DNA of 64,000 nucleotides from Burkholderia territorii (GCF_902833055.1 NZ_CADFEJ010000009.1:124001-188000); one strand, 5' to 3'; counted from the first letter of the stretch, positions 7,567 through 16,918 are shown. Made by a program: numbers and translations. Notes: generated from the sequence alone by a model not told the origin.

Positions 7567-8382
7567 TCACGAGTGCGACGCGCGGCGCCCGGCCGCCGGC
7601 ACCGCGAACAGCGAGTCCCACGCGAAGCGCGCGGTGACGCGCGTGCCGCGGCCGGCTTGTGCTGCGCTCGCGTCGAAGCTGCCGCCGAATGCCTCGCAGC
7701 GTGCTCGCATCCCGGCGAGGCCGTAGCCGGCGCGCCGGTCATGACGGAAACCGGTCCCATCGTCGGTGACGATCAGGGACATATGCGAGTCGTCGGTGTC
7801 GATCCGCACGTCGACGGACGTCGCGCGCGCATGCTTCGCGACGTTCGACAGCGCTTCCTGCGCGACGCGGAAGATCGCGAGCGCACCGGCGCCGCCGAGT
7901 TGCGTGAGCCGCGCGTCGGCCGCGCAGACGAAGCTCGTGCGCAGGCCGGTGCGGGCGGTGTGGCTGTCGACCCACGCCGACAGCGCGCCGACCACGCCGC
8001 CGTCGAGCGCCGGCGTGTCGCGCTCGTCGATCAGGCGGCGGTTGGCATCGGTGGCGGAGTCGAGCGCCTGCTGCGCCAGCTCGAGCGCGCGCAGGCAGCC
8101 GTCCGGCGCATCGGCCGGCAGCCACGTTTGAACGTTTGCGAGTGCGAAGCGGGCGGCGGTGAGTTCGGCGCCGAGCCCGTCATGCAGTTCGCCGGCGAGA
8201 TGGCGGCGGGCTGCTTCGTCGGCGGCCATCAGCTGGAGGGACAGCGCCGCGATCCGGGCGGCGGACGTGTCGCGTTCGGGGAGGGCTTCGGCCGTGGGTG
8301 CGGCTGCGTTGCAGCCGTGTAAGAGCGGCTGCGAAGGGAACGGGGCATGAGCGCCGGTAGGCGCGTTGAGCAACGTATCCAT
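7567..8382 (-). CDS. Sensor histidine kinase, soluble NarX-type (HisKA_3)
   Basis: This 271-residue kinase has no membrane segment, so it probably senses a cytoplasmic signal or partner. The dimerisation helix with the phosphoacceptor is RRHLAGELHDGLGAELTAAR, with H67 as the likely site. The HATPase_c domain follows, with the N-box VAQEALSNVAKHARATSV and the G-box DDGTGFRHDRRAGYGLAGM. The first 40 residues are unlike known sensor domains. The start at 8382 was chosen over an upstream Met because GGGAGAG sits three bases before it. It is the first gene of a two-gene unit with the NarL-type regulator. Confidence 0.9.
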   Translation of the reverse strand: MDTLLNAPTGAHAPFPSQPLLHGCNAAAPTAEALPERDTSAARIAALSLQLMAADEAARRHLAGELHDGLGAELTAARFALANVQTWLPADAPDGCLRALELAQQALDSATDANRRLIDERDTPALDGGVVGALSAWVDSHTARTGLRTSFVCAADARLTQLGGAGALAIFRVAQEALSNVAKHARATSVDVRIDTDDSHMSLIVTDDGTGFRHDRRAGYGLAGMRARCEAFGGSFDASAAQAGRGTRVTARFAWDSLFAVPAAGRRASHS

Positions 8383-8797
8383 GACTCTCCCTGCTGTCAG
8401 AAAGCGGTTCAGACACCGGCTGGCTGCGTGGCCCGGCTGCCGTTTCGATGACGGTCGCTGCCAGAGAATCGCCCCATGTCCGGGTAACAAAAGTTACATC
8501 TTGTAACGTTTGACTCCGACCCTTCGATGACCTTTGGAACGGCGACCACGCGGCCCGAATCATATCTCAAAAATTCTGAAAAGGTCATGTCAGGCGGACA
8601 TTTAAGGGTAAATGTGAATAATCGGAGTGAAGCTGTTGTAGGAAAAATACCGACACGAAAGTGCCCGCGTCGCGCGTATCCAAATGTAACGATTTGACAT
8701 GGAATGATCGTGCTTTGTTACGAATTCGCCAAGTAGCGACGAAAAAAAACCGGAGCTTTTGCTCCGGTTCTTGATGCGGCACAAATTCGGGGTTCGA
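8383..8797. other. Gene-free region between fpr end and sensor kinase start
   Basis: The 415 bases are clearly less GC-rich than the surroundings, especially 8560-8730, and hold no convincing reading frame. They contain the fpr terminator (8742-8768), a GTAAC-AAAA-GTTAC inverted repeat (8484-8497) and further TGTAAC copies (8502-8507 and near 8685). The promoter of the kinase-regulator operon must lie here, but no clear -35/-10 pair was recognised. Confidence 0.6.
8742..8768 (-). terminator. Intrinsic terminator of fpr
   Basis: On the minus strand an 8-bp stem ACCGGAGC/GCTCCGGT with a four-base AAAA loop is followed by eight T residues. It lies 30 bases behind the fpr stop codon. Confidence 0.9.
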
Positions 8798-9568
8798 TCA
8801 GTCCACGAACGCGCGTTCGATCACGTAGTGACCCGGCGCGCTGTTCTTGCCTTCGACGAGGCCGGCCTGCTTCAGCAGATCCGTCGTGTCCTTCAGCATC
8901 GCGGTGCTGCCGCACAGCATCACGCGATCGTTTTCCGGCGAGAACGCCGGCACGCCGAGATCCGTGAACAGCTTGCCCGTCGCGATCAGGTCGGTGATCC
9001 GGCCCTCGTTGTCGAATGCCTCGCGCGTGACCGTCGGGTAGTAGACGAGCTTTTCCTTGATGATGTCGCCGAGGTATTCGTGGCCCGGCAGGTCGTGCTT
9101 GATGTAGTCCATGTACGCCAGCTCGCCCTTCAGGCGGCAGGTGTGCGTCAGGATGACCTTGTCGAAGCGATCGTAGATCTCCGGGTCGCGGATGATCGAC
9201 ATGAACGGCGCGAGGCCCGTGCCGGTCGACAGCATCCACAGCGTCTTGCCCGGCAGCAGGTTGTCGACGACGAGCGTGCCGGTCGGCTTCTTGCCGATCA
9301 GCACCGAGTCGCCCACCTTCAGGTGCTGCAGGCGCGACGTCAGCGGGCCGTTCTGGACCTTGATGCTGAAGAATTCGAGGTGCTCTTCGTAGTTCGGGCT
9401 GACGATCGAGTAGGCACGCGCGAGCGGCTTGCCGTCGACTTCGAGGCCGACCATCGTGAATTCGCCGTTGTTGAAGCGCAGGCTCGGCTCACGGGTGCAG
9501 GTGAAGCTGAAAAGCGTGTCGGTCCAGTGATGGACGGATTGGACGGTGGCGGTGTCGTATTTGCTCAT
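8798..9568 (-). CDS. fpr: Ferredoxin--NADP reductase
   Basis: The 256-residue flavoenzyme transfers electrons between NADPH and ferredoxin or flavodoxin. The FAD-binding motif RAYSIVS starts at residue 51, and the NADP-binding region contains LSTGTGLAPFMSIIRD and later VMLCGSTAML. The C-terminus ends VIERAFVD, like the bacterial subclass of FPR, which uses a short tail rather than a plant-type C-terminal Tyr. Length equals the family norm (about 255-260). It is monocistronic with its own terminator at 8742-8768. In other proteobacteria fpr belongs to the oxidative-stress response; no SoxR-type site was recognised upstream here. Confidence 0.96.
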   Translation of the reverse strand: MSKYDTATVQSVHHWTDTLFSFTCTREPSLRFNNGEFTMVGLEVDGKPLARAYSIVSPNYEEHLEFFSIKVQNGPLTSRLQHLKVGDSVLIGKKPTGTLVVDNLLPGKTLWMLSTGTGLAPFMSIIRDPEIYDRFDKVILTHTCRLKGELAYMDYIKHDLPGHEYLGDIIKEKLVYYPTVTREAFDNEGRITDLIATGKLFTDLGVPAFSPENDRVMLCGSTAMLKDTTDLLKQAGLVEGKNSAPGHYVIERAFVD

Positions 9569-10003
9569 GGCTTTGAAAACGGACGCGCGTCGCTAACGCG
9601 TGTAACGGGCCCAAAAACGGGCAAAAAAAACGAGTGCGTCGGCCCGATCGCGGATCGGCCGGCCGGCGCGTCGGACACGCGCCTTCTCGATGACAGACGA
9701 TTGACGAACTGGTTATTTTACCCTGCTTGGGGCAGATGCGGGCTTGACCCGAGCGGCCGCGCGGATTTGGCGCAACGAAACCTTGCAATATGCTTTCATC
9801 GATCGGCGGCGAGCTTCGCACAGCAGCTGCGCCGGCCCGCGAGCGACGGCTGCCAAATCATGAAGCCGTTCGGGCCGGGCGCGATCGCCGCGACGGGTTA
9901 GACGCCAGCGATTTGCGGCAGGATCGGCAGGCAACTCGTGGCGGGCAGCGGCGCGAAGCGGGCAAGCCGCCACTCGCGTGCATCGAGCGGCCGCGCTGCC
10001 GCG
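9569..10003. other. Gene-free region between EEP-family gene and fpr
   Basis: The 435 bases lie upstream of fpr and downstream of the EEP-family gene, both on the minus strand. Small ORFs here have no recognisable product and poor codon bias. A run of eight A residues at about 9626-9633 and a relatively AT-rich patch at 9700-9725 are likely parts of the fpr promoter/leader region. No clear -35/-10 pair or terminator was identified. Confidence 0.5.
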
Positions 10004-10819
10004 TCACTGCGGATCGAGGCGCAGCCGCGCGATATACGGCAGGTGGTCCGACAGCCACGCGGTTTCGCCGGACGGCGCCTGCCATTCGAGCGGCGTCAGC
10101 CCGCGCACGAACATCTTGTCGAGCGCGAGCGCCGGGGAGAACGCAGGGAACGTGCGGCCCGACTGGCCGAGCAGCGTCGCGACCTCGGACAGCCCGATCT
10201 CGCCGAACAGCGCGACCGAATCGTTGCGCCAGTCGTTGAAGTCGCCGGCGAGCACGAGCGGGTCGTCGCCCGCGTTGCGCACGATCCAGTGCGCGATCCA
10301 GTGCATCTGGCGCAGCCGCGCCGCGCGCGTGAGCGCGAGGTGCGCGCACAGCAGCGTGACGGGCCGCGCGCCGGCGAGCGTCGCGCGCGCGACCAGCAGC
10401 CCGCGCCGCTCGAAACGGTGCGCGGAGATGTCCCAGCGGCCGCCCAGGTCGAGCGGATGCGGCGACAGGATCGCATTGCCGTGCCGCCACGACGGCTTGA
10501 ACACGTTCGGCCCGAGCGCGATCTGCCAGTCGAGCGCCTGCGCGATCTCGGTGGCCTGGCAGTGCCACACGTCGTCGACCGCGTCGTCCATCGGCGCGCC
10601 GAAGCCGGGCGCGAGCATCGGGCGCGGCATGCGGCGCGCCATCGCTTCCTGCAGGAAATACACGTCGGCGTGCGTGGACTGCATCCAGTTGCGCATCGCG
10701 TTCCATGCGGTGAAGCCGAGCGGCGAGCGGCCCTTGTGCAGGTTCCAGCTGACCGCGGTGATTTCGTCGGGTGCGGCGTGCGGCTCGGCGAACGGCAGGG
10801 ACAAGGCGTCGGCGGACAT
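10004..10819 (-). CDS. Endonuclease/exonuclease/phosphatase (EEP) family protein
   Basis: The 271-residue protein has the EEP-fold active-site motifs in order: AVSWNLHKG near residue 23, VYFLQEA (metal-binding Glu) near 54, LAGDFNDW (catalytic Asp/Asn) near 195, and LSDHLPYIARL (catalytic His) at the C-terminus. It probably cleaves phosphodiester or phosphomonoester bonds; the substrate cannot be told from sequence. No signal peptide is present. The start MSADALS lies five bases behind the stop of the preceding gene, so the two are likely cotranscribed. A neighbouring cardiolipin synthase is often seen with such genes but is not present here. Confidence 0.85.
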   Translation of the reverse strand: MSADALSLPFAEPHAAPDEITAVSWNLHKGRSPLGFTAWNAMRNWMQSTHADVYFLQEAMARRMPRPMLAPGFGAPMDDAVDDVWHCQATEIAQALDWQIALGPNVFKPSWRHGNAILSPHPLDLGGRWDISAHRFERRGLLVARATLAGARPVTLLCAHLALTRAARLRQMHWIAHWIVRNAGDDPLVLAGDFNDWRNDSVALFGEIGLSEVATLLGQSGRTFPAFSPALALDKMFVRGLTPLEWQAPSGETAWLSDHLPYIARLRLDPQ

Positions 10820-10824
10820 GGCGT

Positions 10825-11313
10825 TCAGTCCTTCGCGACGTGCGCGCGCACGCGGTAGACGAGATGCGGGTGCTGCTCGACGAGCGTCCAGTCGGTCCAT
10901 GCGTCGCCGCCGACCGCGAGCCCCGGATGACTCGCGACGATCTGCCGCGGCGACGCCGGCAGGCATGGATCGCTGCGCGTCGCATTTTCGTCGTCGAGGG
11001 TTTCCTGCACGTCGAGTGCGAGCGACACCGTGTGCGCGGCGTCGTCGACGGTGAGCGGCGCGACCGTCACCGAGCGCGAGCGTTCGGTCGGCACGACGCG
11101 CGCGGCATTGCCGCAGCCGACGGGCACGGCGGACGGATAGCGATGCGTGTCGGTACGGGTTTGACCCACGGTGGTGCGTTGCTGGAACGTGTCGATCGTC
11201 TGACCGTCGCGCACCACCTGGATCTCCCATGCGACGGCGGCCGGTGCGGGGCTCTGCGCATGGGCCGCGAGCGCGGCGCTCGCGAGCAGGACGGCCAGGC
11301 CGTGTTTCAGCAT
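10825..11313 (-). CDS. Secreted hypothetical protein
   Basis: This 162-residue protein starts with a clear signal peptide (MLKHGLAVLLASAALAAHAQ, cleavage expected after AHA). The mature part contains two cysteines (GCGNAA, DPCLP) that could form a disulfide. No domain was recognised. The start was chosen at 11313 because GGAGAAG stands six bases upstream and the signal peptide begins there; an in-frame Met 14 codons earlier has no such site. It is the first gene of a two-gene unit with the EEP-family hydrolase, suggesting a periplasmic partner or simply shared expression. Confidence 0.7.
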   Translation of the reverse strand: MLKHGLAVLLASAALAAHAQSPAPAAVAWEIQVVRDGQTIDTFQQRTTVGQTRTDTHRYPSAVPVGCGNAARVVPTERSRSVTVAPLTVDDAAHTVSLALDVQETLDDENATRSDPCLPASPRQIVASHPGLAVGGDAWTDWTLVEQHPHLVYRVRAHVAKD

Positions 11314-11459
11314 GAAACTTCTCCGGAAACGCGGGGTAGCGGGAAACGGACGCACATCTTACGCCCGATCGATCCGGGCGGTCGTGTGACAGGATGCATC
11401 GCCGCAGGTTCGCAGCACGATCCGGTCCTGATCGAAAGGTAGGTGCGCGTCACGCGTTT

Positions 11460-12185
11460 TCAAGCGAAAAAGCGCGCGAACTCGGCGACGCTCGCGCGCT
11501 CGGTGACGAGGCGGTTCTCGATCGCATCCGGATCGGCATGGCCGAGCGACATCCCGCAGACGAGCAACTCGTTGGCCGGTATGCCGAGATGCTCGGCGAC
11601 GATCCGGTGGAACGGCACGACCGCGGCTTGCGGGCAGGTGTCGAGGCCGCGTGCGCGCGCGGCCGTCATCACGCCCTGCAGGAACATTCCGCAGTCGAGC
11701 CATGCACCGTGCGTCATCACGCGATCGAGCGTGAAGAACAGCGCGACGGGCGCATCGAAGAAGCGGAAGTTGCGCGCGTGCTGCGCGTGCATGCGGGCCT
11801 TTTCGTCGCGACCGATGTTCAACAGGCCGTACAGGTCCCAGCCGACCTTGCGGCGGCGGTCGATATACGGCGACACCCATTCGCGCGGATAGTATTCGTA
11901 CTCGGCGACGTATTTCTCGTCGCGCGCCGGATCGTCGTATGCCGCGCTCAGGGCCGCGGCGAGTGCGTCGCGCGTCGCGCCGGTCGCGACGTACACGCGC
12001 CACGGCTGGATGTTGGTGCCCGACGGCGCGCGGCTCGCGGCTTCGAGGATCGCCTCGAGCGTGTCGCGCGGCACGGGCGTCGGCAGGAACGCGCGAATCG
12101 CGCGGCGCGACTTGAGCGCGGCGTCGACGGCGTGGATCGCATCGGTGTCGACGCGCGGGACGGCAACGGAGACGGACATCGGCAT
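11460..12185 (-). CDS. Nitroreductase family protein
   Basis: The 241-residue protein is an FMN-dependent oxidoreductase of the nitroreductase fold. SRRAIRAFLPTPVPRDTLEAIL near the N-terminus gives the phosphate-binding Arg residues of FMN, ASRAPSGTNIQPW is the second flavin-contacting motif, and ACMSLGHAD-like sequence (CGMSLGHADPDA) near residue 213 is also typical. Members reduce nitroaromatics or quinones with NAD(P)H; the physiological substrate is unknown. It appears monocistronic, separated by about 220 bases from the divergent AAA ATPase gene. Confidence 0.92.
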   Translation of the reverse strand: MPMSVSVAVPRVDTDAIHAVDAALKSRRAIRAFLPTPVPRDTLEAILEAASRAPSGTNIQPWRVYVATGATRDALAAALSAAYDDPARDEKYVAEYEYYPREWVSPYIDRRRKVGWDLYGLLNIGRDEKARMHAQHARNFRFFDAPVALFFTLDRVMTHGAWLDCGMFLQGVMTAARARGLDTCPQAAVVPFHRIVAEHLGIPANELLVCGMSLGHADPDAIENRLVTERASVAEFARFFA

Positions 12186-12327
12186 ACCTTCGAAACGAAG
12201 CGCGCGGCGCCGCGCGGGCGCCGTGGCGAGGCCGGCGCGGCGGCCGGTGAATCATCGATCATACGCCGCGCGGCGCTGCGCTGCAGCGCGCCCGCGGTGT
12301 TAGCAGCAGACCGGGGCGGCTGCTTGC

Positions 12328-12355
12328 TTGCACGTCGATGCGGGATCGCTACACT
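12328..12355 (+). promoter_or_regulatory. Putative sigma-70 promoter of the AAA ATPase gene
   Basis: TTGCAC and TACACT are separated by 16 bp, and the distance to the start codon at 12407 is 51 bases. Both boxes match the consensus at four of six positions. Confidence 0.5.
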
Positions 12356-12406
12356 GAAATCGTAAGGGTCTGATGATCGTGTGACGGCAGCGGTAGCGAG
12401 GTTGGT

Positions 12407-13387
12407 ATGACGACGGAGATGGTGAAGCAGGAACTGGCGGTGGCATCCTTCAGCACGGTGTACGACCTCGAGCAGGTCGAGACCGCATTGAACGACCTGA
12501 ACGAGAGCGCGAGCGACGCACTGCGCGCCACCTACGAGCGGATGCTCAAGACGGGCAATCTGCGCTTTTGCGTGAAGCCGAACCGGATGCCGTCGTTCGA
12601 CGAGCTCGGCGACGCGCTGCCCAATTTCACCGAGCCGCTCGAGGACGTGCGCAAGCAGGTCGCGCTGTGCCTCGAGACGGACGACCGGCTCGAACTGATG
12701 CCGATCCTGCTGCTCGGGCCGCCCGGTATCGGCAAGACGCATTTCGCGAAGGCGCTCGCGCACATGCTCGGCACCGCGTATCACTACGTGCCGATGAGTT
12801 CGCTGACGGCCGGCTGGATCCTGTCGGGCGCGTCGTCGCAATGGAAGAACGCGAAGCCCGGCAAGGTGTTCGATGCGCTCGTCAACGGCAGCTATGCGAA
12901 CCCGGTGATCGCGGTCGACGAGATCGACAAGGCCGGCAGCGATGCGCAATACGATCCGCTCGGCGCGTTGTACGCGCTGCTCGAGCACGACACCGCGCGC
13001 GCGTTCGTCGACGAATTCGCCGAAGTGCCGATCGATGCGGGCAACGTGATCTGGGTCGCGACCGCGAACGATGCGCACGCGATTCCCGAACCGCTGCTGA
13101 ACCGGATGAACGTGTACGAGATCGCGCCGCCGGACGCGGCCGGCGCGCGCCGGATCGCGCAGACGATCTACGACGAGATCCGCACGTCGCACGCGTGGGG
13201 GCGGCGCTTCCCCGACACGCTCGACGACGACGCGCTCGACGTGCTCGCCGCGACGCCGCCGCGCACGATGCGCCGTGCGCTGCTGCATGCGTTCGGCGCC
13301 GCGCGGCTCGACGGCCGCGACGTGATCGCACCGTCGGACATTCGCGCCGACGAGGGCGCGGCGAAGCGCCGGCCGATCGGATTCTGA
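12407..13387 (+). CDS. Stand-alone AAA-family ATPase (Lon-like ATPase module)
   Basis: The 326-residue protein has a complete AAA core: Walker A GPPGIGKT at 104-111, Walker B VIAVDEID at 167-174, sensor-1 region ATAND near 219-222 and a possible arginine finger in LLNRM (R233). The arrangement [18 protein letters not shown] with the insert [16 protein letters not shown] is closest to the ATPase part of Lon proteases, but there is no Ser-Lys protease domain and no Lon N-terminal domain. The first 95 residues are helical. It may be a remodelling ATPase or protease regulator whose partner is unlinked. It is transcribed alone from a likely promoter at 12328-12355. Confidence 0.82.
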   Translation: MTTEMVKQELAVASFSTVYDLEQVETALNDLNESASDALRATYERMLKTGNLRFCVKPNRMPSFDELGDALPNFTEPLEDVRKQVALCLETDDRLELMPILLLGPPGIGKTHFAKALAHMLGTAYHYVPMSSLTAGWILSGASSQWKNAKPGKVFDALVNGSYANPVIAVDEIDKAGSDAQYDPLGALYALLEHDTARAFVDEFAEVPIDAGNVIWVATANDAHAIPEPLLNRMNVYEIAPPDAAGARRIAQTIYDEIRTSHAWGRRFPDTLDDDALDVLAATPPRTMRRALLHAFGAARLDGRDVIAPSDIRADEGAAKRRPIGF

Positions 13388-13539
13388 GCGGGCGGCGCGC
13401 GCGTCGCCGCCCCGCACGCGTTGCGCCGTGCGTTCATCGCGCGACGCGTGCGGGGCGATCGGGATGCGTTCGGCAAGCGGGCGAACCGGGACGTACAATT
13501 CTCTTCTCTCCCCTTGATGCGCAAGCGACGCGAAACGTC

Positions 13540-14649
13540 ATGGAGCAGATGGATTGTGTGGTGATCGGCGCGGGTGTCGTCGGTCTTGCGATTGCGCGGG
13601 AACTGGCCGCGCGCGGGCGCGAAACCATCGTGCTCGAGGCGGCCGATGCGATCGGTACGGGCACGAGCTCGCGCAACAGCGAGGTGATTCACGCGGGCCT
13701 CTACTACCCGCGCGGTTCGCTGAAGGCAACGTCCTGCGTGCACGGGCGCGACCTGCTGTACGAGTTCTGCGACGCACGTCACGTGCCGCACCGGCGCGTG
13801 GGCAAGCTGCTCGTCGCGACGAACGCCGCGCAGGTGAAGCAGTTGAAGGCGATCGCCGCGCGCGCGGCGGAAAACGGCGTGCTCGACCTCATGCCGCTCA
13901 CGCGTGCCGAGGCCCAGACGCTCGAGCCCGCGCTCGAATGCGTGGAGGCGCTGTTCTCGCCGAGCACCGGTATCGTCGACAGCCACCAGCTGATGCTGGC
14001 GCTGCTCGGCGACGCCGAGCGCGACGGCGCAATGTGCGCGCTGAAATCGCCGGTCGAGTCGATCGACGTGCTGCGCGGCGGACGTTTCGTGGTGCGTACC
14101 GGCGGCGACGCGCCAACCGAAATCGAGGCCGCGTGCGTGATCAACAGCGCGGGCCTCGGCGCGCAGGCGCTCGCGCGCCGCACGCGCGGGCTCGACCCGC
14201 GCTGGGTGCCGCCGCTCTATCTCGCGCGCGGCAACTATTTCAGCCTGTCCGGGCGCGCGCCGTTCTCGCACCTCGTCTATCCGATGCCCGATCGCGCGGG
14301 GCTCGGCGTGCATCTCACGCTGGACCTGGGCGGACAGGCGCGCTTCGGCCCGGACGTCGAGTGGGTCGATGCGTTGCGCTACGAAGTCGATCCGGCGCGC
14401 GCGCCGGCGTTCTACACGTCGATCCGCACATACTGGCCGGGGTTGCCCGACGACGCACTGCAGCCGGCCTACGCGGGGATCCGGCCAAAGCTCGCGGGGC
14501 CCGGCGAGCCGCCGGCCGACTTCATCGTGCAGGGCGCGGCGCAGCACGGCGTGCGCGGGCTCGTGAACCTGTTCGGCATCGAATCGCCGGGGCTGACCGC
14601 ATCGCTTGCACTCGCGCAGCGTGTCGGCGACATGACCTCGCGTGCATGA
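13540..14649 (+). CDS. FAD-dependent oxidoreductase, L-2-hydroxyglutarate oxidase-like
   Basis: The 369-residue protein belongs to the DAO superfamily. The dinucleotide-binding motif [20 protein letters not shown] is at the N-terminus, followed by [15 protein letters not shown], which is characteristic of the L-2-hydroxyglutarate dehydrogenase/oxidase (LhgO) branch. The C-terminal [20 protein letters not shown] and [16 protein letters not shown] also match that branch. It probably oxidises a 2-hydroxy acid with transfer of electrons to oxygen or quinone. The start was set at [12 protein letters not shown], 12 codons or fewer before the Rossmann motif as usual; upstream in-frame codons run into the AAA gene region. 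It is monocistronic. Confidence 0.88.
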   Translation: MEQMDCVVIGAGVVGLAIARELAARGRETIVLEAADAIGTGTSSRNSEVIHAGLYYPRGSLKATSCVHGRDLLYEFCDARHVPHRRVGKLLVATNAAQVKQLKAIAARAAENGVLDLMPLTRAEAQTLEPALECVEALFSPSTGIVDSHQLMLALLGDAERDGAMCALKSPVESIDVLRGGRFVVRTGGDAPTEIEAACVINSAGLGAQALARRTRGLDPRWVPPLYLARGNYFSLSGRAPFSHLVYPMPDRAGLGVHLTLDLGGQARFGPDVEWVDALRYEVDPARAPAFYTSIRTYWPGLPDDALQPAYAGIRPKLAGPGEPPADFIVQGAAQHGVRGLVNLFGIESPGLTASLALAQRVGDMTSRA

Positions 14650-14796
14650 CGCACGCGGCCTGCACGCGTGCGGGCCGGGCGTGTGAAATCCCTTATCTCC
14701 GGCATTTCGGCGCGCACATTTGTCCGCTTGAGCGTTATTCTGTCGAACGCCGTCGCCAGAACGGCTTTCAAACCGATAACGTTGGAGCGAGTCCCC

Positions 14797-15108
14797 ATGA
14801 AAGCAACCCGTCGGAGTTTCCTGATTACGAGCATTGGCGCCGTGTCCGCGCTGGCGCTGTCGCGCGAAGCGCTGGCCGATGCGCCGATGCTGTCGGAAAC
14901 GGATCCGACCGCGGTGGCGCTCGGCTACAAGGCCGATGCCACGAAGGTCGACAAGGCGAAGTATCCGAAATACGCAGCGGGCCAGGATTGCGCGGCCTGC
15001 ATGCTGTACCAGGGCAAGAAGGGCTCGGCATCGGGCCCGTGCGGCGCATTTCCCGGCAAGCAGGTGTCGGCGAAGGGCTGGTGCAGCGCATTCTCGAAGA
15101 TGGGCTGA
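14797..15108 (+). CDS. High-potential iron-sulfur protein (HiPIP), Tat-exported
   Basis: The 103-residue precursor starts with a twin-arginine signal (TRRSFLITS, then a hydrophobic stretch ending ALA). The mature protein carries the four [4Fe-4S] cysteines at C65, C68, C82 and C96 in the HiPIP pattern CxxC...GPCGAF...GWCSAF. It is a small periplasmic electron carrier, often between the bc1 complex and terminal oxidases or reaction centres. The start at 14797 was chosen because it gives the Tat signal directly, with GGAG upstream. A strong terminator (15159-15188) follows, so the gene is probably monocistronic. Confidence 0.95.
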   Translation: MKATRRSFLITSIGAVSALALSREALADAPMLSETDPTAVALGYKADATKVDKAKYPKYAAGQDCAACMLYQGKKGSASGPCGAFPGKQVSAKGWCSAFSKMG

Positions 15109-15158
15109 CGTCCGCGGCGGCATCGTGCAATGCCGCAATGTGGCGAAAACCGCAAAAC

Positions 15159-15188
15159 GCCCGCCATCGGACGATGGCGGGCTTTTTT
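15159..15188 (+). terminator. Intrinsic terminator behind the HiPIP gene
   Basis: An 11-bp perfect stem, GCCCGCCATCG/CGATGGCGGGC, with a two-base GA link is followed by six T residues; the real loop is probably four to six bases after terminal pairs open. Confidence 0.93.
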
Positions 15189-15297
15189 ATGCTTGAAAAC
15201 GGTTCCGTCGCTTTCTACACTCGCTGCACACCAAGCGCGCCCGCGGCATCCCGCGCCGCGCCGGCCGATACGGCGAATCCACGAGGACGAGGCACGC

Positions 15298-16605
15298 ATG
15301 GCGACGATTGCGAATTCAACGAAAACGGTCCGGCCCGAGCGTGCGCTGAACCGGCGGGCAGTCGCGGCGGCCGTGATCGGCAACGCGCTCGAGTGGTACG
15401 ACTTCACGGTCTTCGGCTTCATGACCGTCGTGATCGCCGAGCTGTTCTTCCCGACGACCAGTGAATACTCGTCGCTGCTGCTGACCACCGCGACGTTCGG
15501 CGTCGCATTCTTCATGCGCCCGATCGGCGGCATCGTGTTCGGGCTGTACGCCGATCGTGCGGGCCGCAAGGCCGCGCTGTCGCTCGTGATCCTGCTGATG
15601 ACGGCCGGCATCTTCCTGCTCGCGATCGCACCGCCCTATGCGGCGATCGGCATCGGCGGCCCGCTGCTGATCGTGCTCGGCCGCCTGCTGCAGGGTTTCT
15701 CGGCGGGCGGCGAATTCGGCAGCGCGACCGCGTTGCTGATCGAAGCCGCGCCGTTCTCGAAACGCGGGTTCTACGGCAGCTGGCAGATGGCGAGCCAGGC
15801 GGCCGCACTGCTGATCGGCGCGCTCGTCGGCGCGGCCGTCACGCGCGGGCTGTCGCACGACGCGCTGCGCAGCTGGGGCTGGCGCGTACCGTTCATCCTC
15901 GGGCTCGTGATCGGCCCGATCGGTTTCTATATCCGCCGTCATCTCGCGGATTCCGAAGCATTCCTGCATGCGCAGCAAAGCGCACGCCGCGCGACGCTCG
16001 GCGAAGTGTTCACGCGCCATCCGCGCGAGGTGCTGTGCGGGCTCGGTTCGGTGATCGCGCTGACGGTGACGATCTACGTGCTGATCAGCTATCTGCCCAC
16101 TTTCGCGGTGAAGCAGCTCAAGCTGCCGTATGCGGAATCGTTCTACGCGGTGATCGTCGGCAACCTGCTGCTGATGGTGCTGTCGCCGGTCGCGGGCGCG
16201 TGGTCGGACCGCATCGGCCGCAAGGGCCTGTCGCTGTGGTCGCTCGTGCTGACGCTCGCGCTGATGTATCCGTTGTTCGCGTGGCTCGACGCGGCGCCGA
16301 GCATCGCGCGGCTGATCGCGGTGCAGGCCGTGCTGTCGGTGACGCTCGCCGGCTACTACGGGCCGTTCGGCGCGATGATCGCCGAGCTGTTCCCGGCCAA
16401 CGTGCGCTCGACGGGGCTGTCGATCGCGTACAACGTCGCGGTGATGCTGTTCGGCGGTTTCGGGCAATTCATCGTCACGTGGCTGATCAAGGCGACGGGC
16501 ACGCCGCTCGCGCCGACCTATTACGTGATGGCGGGGCTCGCGCTGTCGATCGTCGCGGTCGCGTTCGTGCCCGCGCGCAGCGCGGATCTCGACGCGCCGG
16601 TCTGA
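15298..16605 (+). CDS. MFS transporter, metabolite:H+ symporter (MHS) family
   Basis: The 435-residue protein has about twelve membrane helices. NALEWYDFTVFGFM in the first helix and the loop motif GLYADRAGRKAAL between helices 2 and 3 are hallmarks of the MHS family (proline/betaine, citrate, shikimate or alpha-ketoglutarate symporters). LLQGFSAGGEFGSATALLIE in helix 4 and GAWSDRIGRKGLSLWSL in the middle loop also fit. The substrate cannot be decided by eye; the sequence resembles the citrate/proline-betaine branch. The start at 15298 was chosen over an in-frame start at 15130, which would lie before the HiPIP terminator. Confidence 0.9.
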   Translation: MATIANSTKTVRPERALNRRAVAAAVIGNALEWYDFTVFGFMTVVIAELFFPTTSEYSSLLLTTATFGVAFFMRPIGGIVFGLYADRAGRKAALSLVILLMTAGIFLLAIAPPYAAIGIGGPLLIVLGRLLQGFSAGGEFGSATALLIEAAPFSKRGFYGSWQMASQAAALLIGALVGAAVTRGLSHDALRSWGWRVPFILGLVIGPIGFYIRRHLADSEAFLHAQQSARRATLGEVFTRHPREVLCGLGSVIALTVTIYVLISYLPTFAVKQLKLPYAESFYAVIVGNLLLMVLSPVAGAWSDRIGRKGLSLWSLVLTLALMYPLFAWLDAAPSIARLIAVQAVLSVTLAGYYGPFGAMIAELFPANVRSTGLSIAYNVAVMLFGGFGQFIVTWLIKATGTPLAPTYYVMAGLALSIVAVAFVPARSADLDAPV

Positions 16606-16918
16606 CGGCTGCATCGCCGCGCGGCCATCGTTGCGAAAGCTGCAATGATGCGCGCATTGGCCCCGAAACCGGCGCGGCCATCGTTCGCGTCCGCGTACGA
16701 ATTGTTTAGTTCGTAGAAGGAAACACGCGCGGGATGAGCGAATTCGCCGCTCGCGCGCGCAGACGCACTTTTCGCGCGCGCGAGACATCCGCAAAAACCC
16801 GCGCAAATGCGTCTAGAAGAGTTTTTTCTCCAGCTTGTTGCAAAATCGCTAGCTCAAGTAATATCCCGCGTACCCGGCCCCTGGGGGACCGGTTCCGATC
16901 TGGAGACCTGGAGGAAAC
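16606..16918. other. Leader region of the dipeptide transporter operon
   Basis: These 313 bases contain no gene. The part 16680-16720 and 16810-16870 is noticeably less GC-rich. A likely promoter lies at 16835-16864 and a good ribosome binding site (GGAGGAAAC) directly precedes the dppA start. Confidence 0.6.
16835..16864 (+). promoter_or_regulatory. Putative sigma-70 promoter of dppA
   Basis: TTGTTG and TAATAT are separated by 18 bp. The -10 box matches the consensus at five of six positions. It lies 54 bases upstream of the dppA start codon. Confidence 0.5.

Noticed and set aside
9713..9973. An 86-codon minus-strand ORF upstream of fpr
   Set aside because: Poor codon bias and no recognisable domain; it starts with an unremarkable Met and lies in a likely promoter region.
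13168..15138. A 656-codon minus-strand frame opposite the FAD oxidoreductase and HiPIP
   Set aside because: It has no recognisable motif and is a shadow of the convincing plus-strand genes.
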